From positions 1 to 53,758 of the forward strand of contig NZ_VUMY01000018.1 in the NCBI RefSeq assembly GCF_009695935.1: a stretch of DNA of 53,758 bases, read 5' to 3'. Below, piece after piece: positions 35,879-45,253 of this stretch. Position 1 is the stretch's first letter, and each line of letters starts with the position of its first letter. Made by a program: the position numbers and the translations under genes. The DNA is from Mobiluncus porci (lineage in GTDB: Bacteria > Actinomycetota > Actinomycetes > Actinomycetales > Actinomycetaceae). The notes under the pieces were generated by a model. It was not told the DNA's origin. It worked only from the letters and a program-made list of their open reading frames with translations, and searched no databases.

Positions 35879-36547
35879 ATGAGTCCAGCACACGAAACCC
35901 GCCTCGACCCTTCCCGTCTCGATGACGGGAAGGGTCCCTGGCTTGTGGTTGGTCTGGGGAATCCGGGTCCGGAATATGTCAATACCCGTCACAATTGTGG
36001 GTATATGGTTACGGATCGCTTCGTCCAGACTGCCTCCGGAGCCTACCGGAATCAAGCTTTGGGGCGGAGCGGCACCGTAGCGAGAGTGGCGGACGTGAGA
36101 CTCGGTTACGGCATAGGCACGCCCCAAATTATCGTGGCCCATACGGGAACCTATATGAACACCTCCGGCCCCGCCACGGGAGAACTCCTGAAGTTCTACA
36201 AGATCGGAGTGGAGCGGCTCCTCGTCGTTCACGATGATATAGACCTCGAATTTGGCGTGGCGAAGCTCAAAGTTGGCGGGTCAGACGGAGGGCACAACGG
36301 GTTGAAATCCATCCAAAAAACCCTCGGAACCAAGGATTTTGCGCGCTTGCGAGTCGGGGTGGGGCGGCCCGTGAGGGGGCCTCTCGGAGGTGACGTCATC
36401 AACTGGGTGCTAGGTCGTTTTCCCAAATCCGAAATGGCCGACCTCAAGCAGGTTATTGACCGAGCGGTACAATGTATTTACGATGTCGCGGAGGGTGGTT
36501 TGGCTAAAGCACAGGCGCGGCTCCATCTGGGGAACCCCAAGAAGTAA
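35879..36547 (+). CDS. pth: Peptidyl-tRNA hydrolase
   Basis: 222 residues. Pth frees tRNAs from prematurely released peptides. Active-site residues are in place: N28 in GLGNPGPEY, catalytic H38 in TRHNCGYM, and the Asp pair in VVHDDIDLEFG near 117. The C-terminal KVGGSDGGHNGLKS motif is conserved. An N-terminal extension of about 18 residues precedes the fold. It lies between rplY and mfd, as in many actinobacteria. Confidence 0.96.
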   Translation: MSPAHETRLDPSRLDDGKGPWLVVGLGNPGPEYVNTRHNCGYMVTDRFVQTASGAYRNQALGRSGTVARVADVRLGYGIGTPQIIVAHTGTYMNTSGPATGELLKFYKIGVERLLVVHDDIDLEFGVAKLKVGGSDGGHNGLKSIQKTLGTKDFARLRVGVGRPVRGPLGGDVINWVLGRFPKSEMADLKQVIDRAVQCIYDVAEGGLAKAQARLHLGNPKK

Positions 36548-36600
36548 AGCTTGTGAGAAGTGGTTTTAGCGAGGAGCCAAATAGTCAGTAGGCTAGAGCT

Positions 36601-39600
36601 ATGAGTTTGCGGGGGTTGCTGGGTTCCATTGAGACCTCAGATTTTGAAGGTGCCAATGAAATTGTGGCACCGAGCGGGTTTTATGCCCCACTGATCGCGG
36701 CACTCCCAAGACAAGACCTCACGGTTATCTTGACGCCGAGCGGGAGGGGAGCCGAAACCTTAGCGCGCGAACTGAGAGTCTTTACCGATGGGGTTGAGGT
36801 GTTTCCGGACTGGGAAACTCTTCCGCATGAGCGTTTGTCCCCGCGGACAGACACAATGGCACGCCGGATTTGGGCCCTGCATCGATTGACGAATCCCGAA
36901 TCATTTGTAACAGTCGATACAAAAAATTCTTTACCGTCCTCGAAAGCGTCTAAGTCGCAGTCTTCGACAGTCAGTAATGAGGTAACACCAGGCCATTTGC
37001 GAAACACCTTCACGATTACTCCGCTGGAGCCCGTTCACTATCTAGTGGTGCCAATGCGAGCCGCCTTGGCGCCGGTAAATGTGAAGATTCTCGACTATCC
37101 GATTTTCGAAGCGGAGGTTGGGAAACTCTATGACCGAGATACAATGGCGCAAGATCTGTCATCTCTGGGCTATGAACGTGCGGAATTGGTGACCGCCAGG
37201 GGACAGTTCGCCTTGCGTGGAGGGATTGTGGATGTTTTTCCCGCAGTTAGCCCCCATCCAGTGAGAATCGAGCTATTCGGAGATGAGATAGACTCTATTC
37301 GCCCGTTTACGGTGGCGGACCAGCGTACTTTTAACCAGTCGTTACAAAAAATTGTAGCGCCGGCCTGTCGGGAGCTTCTGCTTGATGAAGTGGCCAAAGA
37401 GAAAGCCGCTGCTCTCGCCTCCGAGATGCCTCAAGCCGCCGAAATCCTCAATCTCGCCTCCCAAGGCATCTATGCTGAGGGACTGGAATCGCTGGCTCCG
37501 CTGTTGGGAGCCGAACTCAAACCCCTATTTGAGCTCCTGCCTCGCGGTGCACGCCTGATTGCTACCGACCGGCCTCGTTTGGAGGCCAGAGCAGCAGAGC
37601 TGGGAGAAACAACCCAGGAATTTCTGGCTGCATCCTGGTCTGCGGCTGTGGAGGGCGGAGAAATCCCCCTGGAGGTCCGCAGCGCTTCCTTCTTGAATCT
37701 GGAAGAGCTCCAGGTTGCCGCGGCGAAGGCGCGGATGAAGACGCTTTTCGTCTCGCCCTTTGCGACCACGGATGATGCCATCCAATCCGGGGCGGAGATT
37801 ATTGAACCCGCCACAGCGGGTGGTGATACTGGACTGATTGGTCAAATTTCGGAGCGGTTCCGTGACGGGTGGACCGTCGTTATTGCCGTATCTGCAAAGG
37901 GGATGGCGGAGAGGCTGAAGGCGCTCCTGGAAGAGCACGAGGTTCCGGCGAGGGTGGTTGCGGAGGTGGCTACGCAATCTGGGTACGGTTCCGCAGTAGT
38001 CCAGGTGACGGTGGCGCCGTTGGAGGAAGGCTTTGCTCTCCCCGCAGCCAAACTCCTCGTCATCTCCGAAGCTGAGGCGCTTGGGAAACGAAAGTCCCGT
38101 CACTCCGGCCAGAAGCAAAATCTGCCGAGCCGGCGGCGAAAAACCATTGACCCGCTCACTTTGAGTAAAGGTGACTTCGTCGTCCACGTCCAACACGGCA
38201 TCGGGCGCTTTGTGAAACTGGAAAAACGCACTATCGGGCGCGGTGACAAGGCCACCTCCCGCGAGTACGTGGTTCTTGAATACGCGCCTTCCAAGCGCAA
38301 CGGCCCGCCGGATCAACTCTGGATTCCGACTGATTCTCTTGATCTCCTCAGTAAATATGTCGGCGGAGACCAGCCGACACTCTCCAAGATGGGCGGATCT
38401 GATTGGGCAAAAACCAAGCAAAAAGCCCGCAAAGCAGTAAAGGAAATCGCTCGCGAACTCGTGAGACTCTACGCGGTTAGGCAGGCGTCCAAAGGCTTCG
38501 CTTTCAGCCCTGACACCCCTTGGCAGCGAGAGCTCGAGGATTCTTTTGAATTCGTGGAAACTCCGGATCAACTGACGACCATTGATGAAGTCAAGTCCGA
38601 CATGGAAAAACCCATTCCCATGGACCGGCTCATCTGTGGGGATGTGGGATATGGCAAAACTGAAATCGCGGTGCGAGCGGCCTTCAAGGCGGTCCAAGAC
38701 GGCAAGCAGGTAGCGGTACTTGCCCCGACGACACTGCTGGTGAGTCAGCATTTAGAGACTTTTCAAAACCGTTTCGCCGGTTTTCCGGTCACCGTGGAGG
38801 CGCTGTCGCGTTTTACTACCGCGAAAGAAGCCGCGCGCATTAAGGAAGACCTGCAGGCCGGAAAAATCGAGGTGGTTATCGGCACCCATTCCCTGTTGTC
38901 CGGCAAAGTGCGGTTCAAGGATCTCGGTCTCGTCATCATCGATGAGGAGCAAAGATTTGGGGTGGAACACAAGGAGGCCTTGAAAGCCTTGCGGGCGAAT
39001 GTGGACGTGTTGGCCATGAGCGCGACGCCGATTCCGCGAACTTTGGAGATGGCCATTACTGGCATCCGCGGACTTTCCACCTTGACGACACCGCCGGAGG
39101 ATCGCCACCCGGTTTTGACCTATGTCGGAGCCTATTCCGATAAACAGGTCGCCGCCGCAATCAGGCGCGAAATGCTTCGCGACGGCCAAGTTTTCTTTGT
39201 CCACAATCGCGTCCAAGACATCGGGCGCGTGGCCAAGCACCTCCAGGAACTTGTCCCCGAGGCACGCATCCGCGTTGGCCACGGACAAATGCCGGAGGCC
39301 CAGCTCGAAAAGGTGATGGTGGATTTCTGGAACCAGGAGTTTGATGTTCTCGTTTCAACCACCATTGTGGAAAACGGTCTGGACGTCACGAATGCGAACA
39401 CGATTATTGTCGACCGTGCGGAGAGAATGGGGTTGAGCCAGCTTCACCAGTTGCGGGGGCGTGTCGGGCGTGGAAGAGAACGCGGATACGCGTATTTCCT
39501 CTATCCCAGTGACTTGAGCTTGAGTGAAACTGCATTTGAGAGGCTGAAAACTATCGGAACCAACACGAGTCTCGGATCGGGGATGGCCATTGCCCAAAAG

Positions 39601-40200
39601 GATTTGGAAATTCGTGGGGCCGGAAACTTGCTGGGTGGAGAACAGTCCGGCCACATTGCCGGAGTCGGCTTTGACCTCTATGTTCGCATGGTGGGAGAGG
39701 CCGTGGCGGCATACAGCGGCAAGGAGCAGCCCGAGGACACGAGCGTCTCCATTGAACTTCCGATTGACGCCTATATCCCCGAGGATTACTTGGACGTCCA
39801 ATCTCTGCGTTTGGATGCCTACACTCGCTTGTCGAATGCGACTCGGGACGAGGAAATCGACCAGTTGCAAGACGAACTGAGAGACCGGTACGGGGAACTT
39901 CCCGAGCCGGTGGAGCGCCTCGCGCAACTGGCGAAACTGCGGAATCTCGCGAGAGCCCAAGGCGTACACGAGATTACGGCGCGCGGGAAGTTTATCCGCT
40001 TCACTCCCGTGGAACTTGCTGATTCCCAATTGGCGCGGTTGAAACGGCTCTATCCCGCGGCGCGCATCAAACTTGCCACCCGCGAACTTTTTGTTCCCGC
40101 TCCGGTGAAACGAGACGGGCTTGCCGAGGCGTCGGTGGTGGATCTTGAATTGATGGAGTGGATTGAGAAAATCATTAAAACGATTATTAAGCCGTTTTGA
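36601..40200 (+). CDS. mfd: Transcription-repair coupling factor
   Basis: 1,199 residues. Mfd pushes stalled RNA polymerase off DNA and recruits UvrA. Parts in order: UvrB-homology region (about 1-350), RNA-polymerase interaction domain with KGDFVVHVQHGIGRF near 523, the RecG-like motor with Walker A CGDVGYGKTE near 680 and DEEQ near 780, and the C-terminal TRCF domain. It has TAGGCT exactly six bases before the ATG, so a leaderless transcript is likely. A Ser/Lys/Thr-rich insert at about residues 101-135 (TKNSLPSSKASKSQSSTVS) interrupts the UvrB-like part and contains a GATACAAAAAATT box like those in the glmU tail. Confidence 0.97.
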   Translation: MSLRGLLGSIETSDFEGANEIVAPSGFYAPLIAALPRQDLTVILTPSGRGAETLARELRVFTDGVEVFPDWETLPHERLSPRTDTMARRIWALHRLTNPESFVTVDTKNSLPSSKASKSQSSTVSNEVTPGHLRNTFTITPLEPVHYLVVPMRAALAPVNVKILDYPIFEAEVGKLYDRDTMAQDLSSLGYERAELVTARGQFALRGGIVDVFPAVSPHPVRIELFGDEIDSIRPFTVADQRTFNQSLQKIVAPACRELLLDEVAKEKAAALASEMPQAAEILNLASQGIYAEGLESLAPLLGAELKPLFELLPRGARLIATDRPRLEARAAELGETTQEFLAASWSAAVEGGEIPLEVRSASFLNLEELQVAAAKARMKTLFVSPFATTDDAIQSGAEIIEPATAGGDTGLIGQISERFRDGWTVVIAVSAKGMAERLKALLEEHEVPARVVAEVATQSGYGSAVVQVTVAPLEEGFALPAAKLLVISEAEALGKRKSRHSGQKQNLPSRRRKTIDPLTLSKGDFVVHVQHGIGRFVKLEKRTIGRGDKATSREYVVLEYAPSKRNGPPDQLWIPTDSLDLLSKYVGGDQPTLSKMGGSDWAKTKQKARKAVKEIARELVRLYAVRQASKGFAFSPDTPWQRELEDSFEFVETPDQLTTIDEVKSDMEKPIPMDRLICGDVGYGKTEIAVRAAFKAVQDGKQVAVLAPTTLLVSQHLETFQNRFAGFPVTVEALSRFTTAKEAARIKEDLQAGKIEVVIGTHSLLSGKVRFKDLGLVIIDEEQRFGVEHKEALKALRANVDVLAMSATPIPRTLEMAITGIRGLSTLTTPPEDRHPVLTYVGAYSDKQVAAAIRREMLRDGQVFFVHNRVQDIGRVAKHLQELVPEARIRVGHGQMPEAQLEKVMVDFWNQEFDVLVSTTIVENGLDVTNANTIIVDRAERMGLSQLHQLRGRVGRGRERGYAYFLYPSDLSLSETAFERLKTIGTNTSLGSGMAIAQKDLEIRGAGNLLGGEQSGHIAGVGFDLYVRMVGEAVAAYSGKEQPEDTSVSIELPIDAYIPEDYLDVQSLRLDAYTRLSNATRDEEIDQLQDELRDRYGELPEPVERLAQLAKLRNLARAQGVHEITARGKFIRFTPVELADSQLARLKRLYPAARIKLATRELFVPAPVKRDGLAEASVVDLELMEWIEKIIKTIIKPF

Positions 40201-40236
40201 TAGGATAGCCATTGTTGGCTCTCTGAAGGAGAAAAA

Positions 40237-40773
40237 GTGAAACACAGCAAGTCTTTTCGGGTAATAACAGCAGGTGCCACCCTCGCCATGGTGGGGATGG
40301 GTTTGGCCGGCTGCGAGGCCAAACCGGGAATCGCCGCCTACGGTGATGATGTGGTCGTTACGGAGCAGGAACTGGGTCAGGTTACCGCCGAAATGGGGCA
40401 ATACCTCATGGTAGATCGGGCTAGCATCCTGCAGCTCCTTTTGGTTCTCAACAGTGGCGGGCGCGAGGCCCTGGATGGCTGCCCGACGTGGGAAGATATA
40501 CCGGTAAAGGATCTCAATATTCCGGCTGATGCCAAGTTGTCCCAGGATTCGAAAGATGCTCTGACCTTGAGCCTCTGTCAAGCCCTGGCGGATCCTGCTC
40601 AGGCGGAGAACCTGGGATTGCCGGTAACATCCCCAAGTACCGTCGAAGCCATTGCTGCCGCCGGAGAGAAAGCACAAAACGACGCCTCCATACGGTATTC
40701 CAATCGGGAACAGGCGGCGCTGAATTATCTCCGGCAACAGCAAGCCCAGCAACAAATGACGATGCCACAATAA
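40237..40773 (+). CDS. Predicted lipoprotein, SurA-N-like
   Basis: 178 residues from a GTG with GAAGGAG just upstream. A lipoprotein signal ends in LAGC (Cys26). The mature part begins IAAYGDDVVVTEQELGQ, the start typical of SurA/PrsA N-terminal chaperone domains, but no peptidyl-prolyl isomerase domain follows and it ends in a Gln-rich tail. It follows mfd by 36 bases and may share its transcript. In M. tuberculosis the mfd-eno interval also holds a lipoprotein (lpqU), which is unrelated in obvious motifs. Function not known; extracytoplasmic folding is a guess. Confidence 0.75.
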   Translation: MKHSKSFRVITAGATLAMVGMGLAGCEAKPGIAAYGDDVVVTEQELGQVTAEMGQYLMVDRASILQLLLVLNSGGREALDGCPTWEDIPVKDLNIPADAKLSQDSKDALTLSLCQALADPAQAENLGLPVTSPSTVEAIAAAGEKAQNDASIRYSNREQAALNYLRQQQAQQQMTMPQ

Positions 40774-40801
40774 AAACTCTCACTTTTTTACACTGAACCT
40801 A

Positions 40802-40830
40802 GTGACAAAACAGGGAAAATGCACAAGAAT
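40802..40830 (+). promoter_or_regulatory. Possible eno promoter
   Basis: GTGACA (40802-40807), a 17-base spacer and AAGAAT (40825-40830) lie 57 bases before the eno start. A match to the vegetative consensus only. Confidence 0.4.
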
Positions 40831-40872
40831 AGAAGTGTGCCGGAGAAAATCTGGACTGAAGATAAACCCTGA

Positions 40873-42168
<1,296 letters not shown>

Positions 42169-42191
42169 TCTCCAGCCGCGATAACTTAATC

Positions 42192-42225
42192 AGTTTGGGC
42201 CGCGGGAATACCCGCGGCCCAAACT
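42192..42225. terminator. Bidirectional terminator between eno and the EEP-family gene
   Basis: A perfect 15-bp stem (AGTTTGGGCCGCGGG with its complement) and an AATA loop separate the convergent genes. The last base of the stem is the end of the minus-strand stop codon. T and A residues flank both sides. Confidence 0.85.
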
Positions 42226-43331
42226 CATTTAGCGGGCTTGAGATCGTAGATGACCGCGAGATGGTCGGAAATCGGCATTCGTATCGTGCGCGGTTCGGCG
42301 GCAAAGGTCCAGCCGCGAGCCAGAAGCTGGTCTAACGGAATCCAAGCCTTCTCGGAAGGATAAGAGGCGACCAGGCCGTGAATCTCGGGCAGCATGGCTT
42401 CATCGAGAAGCTGCAGAGCCTCGGTCGAGGTATCTTCGCGAAGATTGAAATCTCCCACCAAAACGCAGTTGTCGTGATTGAGGTCGAAAACCGATCGCCA
42501 AGAGCGACGCAGTTGGCTTTGCGCCACCCCACGATGAGTCTCGAGATGGATATTTCCAATCGCGACCGTCCCAAACGGGGTCAGCACGCGAGCCGCCTGG
42601 AGGACGCGCATCTGGCCAAAAACCAGTTTGACTCCGGCAATCGCCTGAGGCAGGGAACGCAAGCCGGCGAGAAGTCCCTTCGAGAAACCCGTCCAGGTTC
42701 CGCGTCCCCAACGCAGTCGGGGACGGGCCTTACCGAGCCGCTTGAAGTGCCATGACTTCACCGGCCAACGCGACATCATCGCCAGCCCGTAGCCATTCTC
42801 GCGCGTGATATGGGCGTGAAGCGGACGGCGATGGACGGTATAAGCCGGACCAGCCCAGGCAGCCGCCATACGCCAGTAGGGCATTCCCAGGGCCTCAGAC
42901 AGAAACTCGGCTTGGGGAATGTAGCCGGAACGGCGTTGGCCCTTGTCGACCTCTTGGAGACAAACCACATCCGGATTGAGTTTCCGGATGATTCTAGCGG
43001 TGTCCTCCAGAGCCTTTTTCGCCACCGCGGCACGCGCACTGAGCGAGCGGGGACCGAGCAGTTGCGCGAGACCGCGGGTGAGCCAATAGACCCCCAGCTC
43101 CTTGTCGTTCCAAGGAAGCTTGAGAGAACCCACATCGGGGTCTGACCAGCCGGCTTGGGGAGTGCCGTGTTCGATATTGAAAGTCACCAGGCGGAGAAAA
43201 TCCCGCGGCGGCGCTGGTTCCGTCTCAGTCTTAGCTCGAGAACGGGGAGCTTGGCGGGGACGGCGGATTTTTTCGCTGAAGCTCGAGGAGATTTTTTGAG
43301 CGAGCGGTTTAGTGGCCTTGGATTTGCTCAT
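42225..43331 (-). CDS. Endonuclease/exonuclease/phosphatase (EEP) family protein
   Basis: 368 residues. EEP enzymes are Mg-dependent phosphoesterases acting on DNA, phospholipids or inositol phosphates. Family motifs: TFNIEHG (50-56), LQEVD (125-129), GNIHLETH, VGDFN and the C-terminal SDH. The first 43 residues are basic and disordered-looking, without a signal peptide. It overlaps the upstream mscS-like gene by four bases (ATGA), so the two are co-translated. The substrate is not predictable. A near-copy of the dispersed 16-mer (one mismatch) lies inside the gene at 43139-43154. Confidence 0.87.
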   Translation of the reverse strand: MSKSKATKPLAQKISSSFSEKIRRPRQAPRSRAKTETEPAPPRDFLRLVTFNIEHGTPQAGWSDPDVGSLKLPWNDKELGVYWLTRGLAQLLGPRSLSARAAVAKKALEDTARIIRKLNPDVVCLQEVDKGQRRSGYIPQAEFLSEALGMPYWRMAAAWAGPAYTVHRRPLHAHITRENGYGLAMMSRWPVKSWHFKRLGKARPRLRWGRGTWTGFSKGLLAGLRSLPQAIAGVKLVFGQMRVLQAARVLTPFGTVAIGNIHLETHRGVAQSQLRRSWRSVFDLNHDNCVLVGDFNLREDTSTEALQLLDEAMLPEIHGLVASYPSEKAWIPLDQLLARGWTFAAEPRTIRMPISDHLAVIYDLKPAK

Positions 43332-45082
43332 GAGGCGGCCTCGCTGTTCGTGGAGTCGGATTTGGTCTTGGCGTCCTCCTCGGGAAGGCTATCGCTCGGG
43401 GTTTTGCCGGTGGTTTGGGGGAAATCGTTCGCAGGGGCCTTTGGTGATTCCTCCTGGTTGGCCTTTGGTGAATTCTCCTTAGTGGCCTTTGTTGAATCCT
43501 CCTTCGCGGAATCATTTTCGGGCTCAGCAGCCGCATCCTCCGCCTCCCGCTTCGGGCCGACAACCTTCTCGCGCCGGGCATCCGCATCAGGGGAACCCGA
43601 ATAGAACCTGTCTGAAGAAATCGTCGCGGTGGTGGACAGGAGCTTCGTATCCGCCAAAGAATCCCGTCCCGAGGGTAGGGTTCCCGCGACGTCGTGCTGA
43701 GCCTCTTGAGAATCCAACTCTTGAACTTTCTCGCGCCAAGAACGGCGCCGATCCATTAGTTTCCGAGCATATTGGTCCAAGATGGGCTCCCCGTAGGGGT
43801 TCGTGGAAGTCGCGGAGGCCTCGGAGGCTGAAACCGCCTTCTCGCGTCGCCTCGCGTTTTCCTGGTGGGCTTCGGCAATGACTGAATGGCGCAGTTGGCG
43901 ATCCAAATCGATTTCGTCAAGAGGCAGTCGGACGGTCTCGATTTCTTCCGGCTCGAGGCGCTGGCGAGGCAGGGCATAGGGAGTCTCGGATTGAATCCAG
44001 TCAATCAGATGTTCACGCATATAGCAGCGCAAGTCCCACAAATCGCCCGAGTTGGGGGCGCTCACCACGAGCCGCACCACCATGCCTTCAGGCGAGGATT
44101 GAGTCACTTGGACGCTGGCGGTGCGTCCGTCCCACAAATCTGTGTCGTTCAACAAACGATCAACTTCGGTTCGAAGCGAGGCCATGGGAAGACGCCAATC
44201 GGCGTGGATTTCCACCGTGCCGAGAAGTTTCGAATCCCGTTTCGTCCAGTTCTCAAACACGTCTTCCGTGAATTTCTTGGAAGGAAGGATGAGACGGCGA
44301 CCGTCCCACAGCAACACCACGACGTAGGTCAAGGTGATTTCTTCGATATTGCCCATTTCTTTTTCGACCACCACCAAATCGCCGACGCGAATGGAGTCGG
44401 AAAAAGCAATCTGGAGGCCGGCAAACATGTTGGCCAATACACCCTGGGCAGCGATACCGGCTATCAAAGAAATCAGACCGGCGGAGGCGAGAATCGAGCC
44501 CATTGCGGTGCGGGCCTGGGGGAAAGTCAAGGCAATAATGATTATCCCCGTTACTGCAAGGAAAACTTGGAGTACGCGATGGAGAACTTGGGCCTGAGTC
44601 ACGAGCCGGTTCGGTTTTTTCGGGTCTTCCCGACGGGCGCGGGTCAGATCCTCCAACACGGCGCACAGGCTCATTAGCCACCAGGTAATGGCGGCTATGG
44701 CCGCGATGAGTAGACCGTGAGAAATAGGGCCATACCAGTCGCTGGCAGGGTCGCTAACGCTCCACAGCCAGCCGAAATTGATTCCCAGAATGGCGGAGGC
44801 AAAGCCCCCGGAAATGCGGGAGCGGCGTTCAAAGTATTTGATGAAAGGGTGGAGTCTTCCGATTCGACGCAGGAAAAACCCCAGCACCTGGGACAATATC
44901 AGCATGGCTAGGGCGCCAACGGCGCAAGCTGCCACAATCGCCACCACGTCGATAGAAGTCTCGATAACCGCCTCCACCCCATTGCTGGGGTTCGGGGACG
45001 GGGACGGCGGGGGCGCGGGATCGGTGCGGCCCTGGGGCAGTAGCGAACTGATAGCGAAAGCCGGTAGCGGCAACTTGGTCAT
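43328..45082 (-). CDS. MscS-family mechanosensitive channel with long charged tail
   Basis: 584 residues. Parts: an N-terminal Pro-rich segment, about four or five membrane helices (residues 40-220), the pore helix region ILASAGLISLIAGIAAQGVLANMFAG, and the beta domain (SIRVGDLVVVEKEMGNIEEITLTYVVV in shorter stretches) typical of MscS. These channels open on hypoosmotic stress. From about 400 the protein is a long acidic and basic tail that ends with three eight-residue KE-x-S-x-KA repeats, not part of the family fold. TAAGAT lies six bases before the ATG (likely leaderless). It is co-translated with the downstream EEP gene. Confidence 0.9.
   Translation of the reverse strand: MTKLPLPAFAISSLLPQGRTDPAPPPSPSPNPSNGVEAVIETSIDVVAIVAACAVGALAMLILSQVLGFFLRRIGRLHPFIKYFERRSRISGGFASAILGINFGWLWSVSDPASDWYGPISHGLLIAAIAAITWWLMSLCAVLEDLTRARREDPKKPNRLVTQAQVLHRVLQVFLAVTGIIIIALTFPQARTAMGSILASAGLISLIAGIAAQGVLANMFAGLQIAFSDSIRVGDLVVVEKEMGNIEEITLTYVVVLLWDGRRLILPSKKFTEDVFENWTKRDSKLLGTVEIHADWRLPMASLRTEVDRLLNDTDLWDGRTASVQVTQSSPEGMVVRLVVSAPNSGDLWDLRCYMREHLIDWIQSETPYALPRQRLEPEEIETVRLPLDEIDLDRQLRHSVIAEAHQENARRREKAVSASEASATSTNPYGEPILDQYARKLMDRRRSWREKVQELDSQEAQHDVAGTLPSGRDSLADTKLLSTTATISSDRFYSGSPDADARREKVVGPKREAEDAAAEPENDSAKEDSTKATKENSPKANQEESPKAPANDFPQTTGKTPSDSLPEEDAKTKSDSTNSEAAS
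43436..43507 (-). repeat. Three tandem 24-base repeats in the mscS-like gene
   Basis: Three units (43436-43459, 43460-43483, 43484-43507) each begin GGCCTTT on the plus strand and encode AKEDSTKA-, TKENSPKA- and NQEESPKA-like octads. They remain in frame. Confidence 0.75.
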
Positions 45083-45152
45083 AGTGAAATCTTACCGTTT
45101 TGGAGGGACAAACCACCGCTGAAAGGATTTTATGGACGACGGAGACGGGTGA

Positions 45153-45190
45153 AGTTTGGGGTGGGATTCCGAATAACCCCACCCCAAACT
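45153..45190 (-). terminator. Terminator of the alkaline phosphatase gene
   Basis: AGTTTGGGGTGGG and its complement CCCACCCCAAACT form a 13-bp stem with a 12-base loop, about 65 bases past the phosphatase stop on the minus strand and before the next gene. No clear U tract. Confidence 0.7.
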
Positions 45191-45253
45191 GATTTAGTTA
45201 GGAGTCGCTGGCAGCAACTTAGTTGCCTAGACTCTAGCGACTTGGTGACCTGG

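Noticed and set aside
43886-44677. Plus-strand frame of 263 codons opposite the mscS-like gene
   Set aside because: Antisense shadow; no start context and no family motifs.
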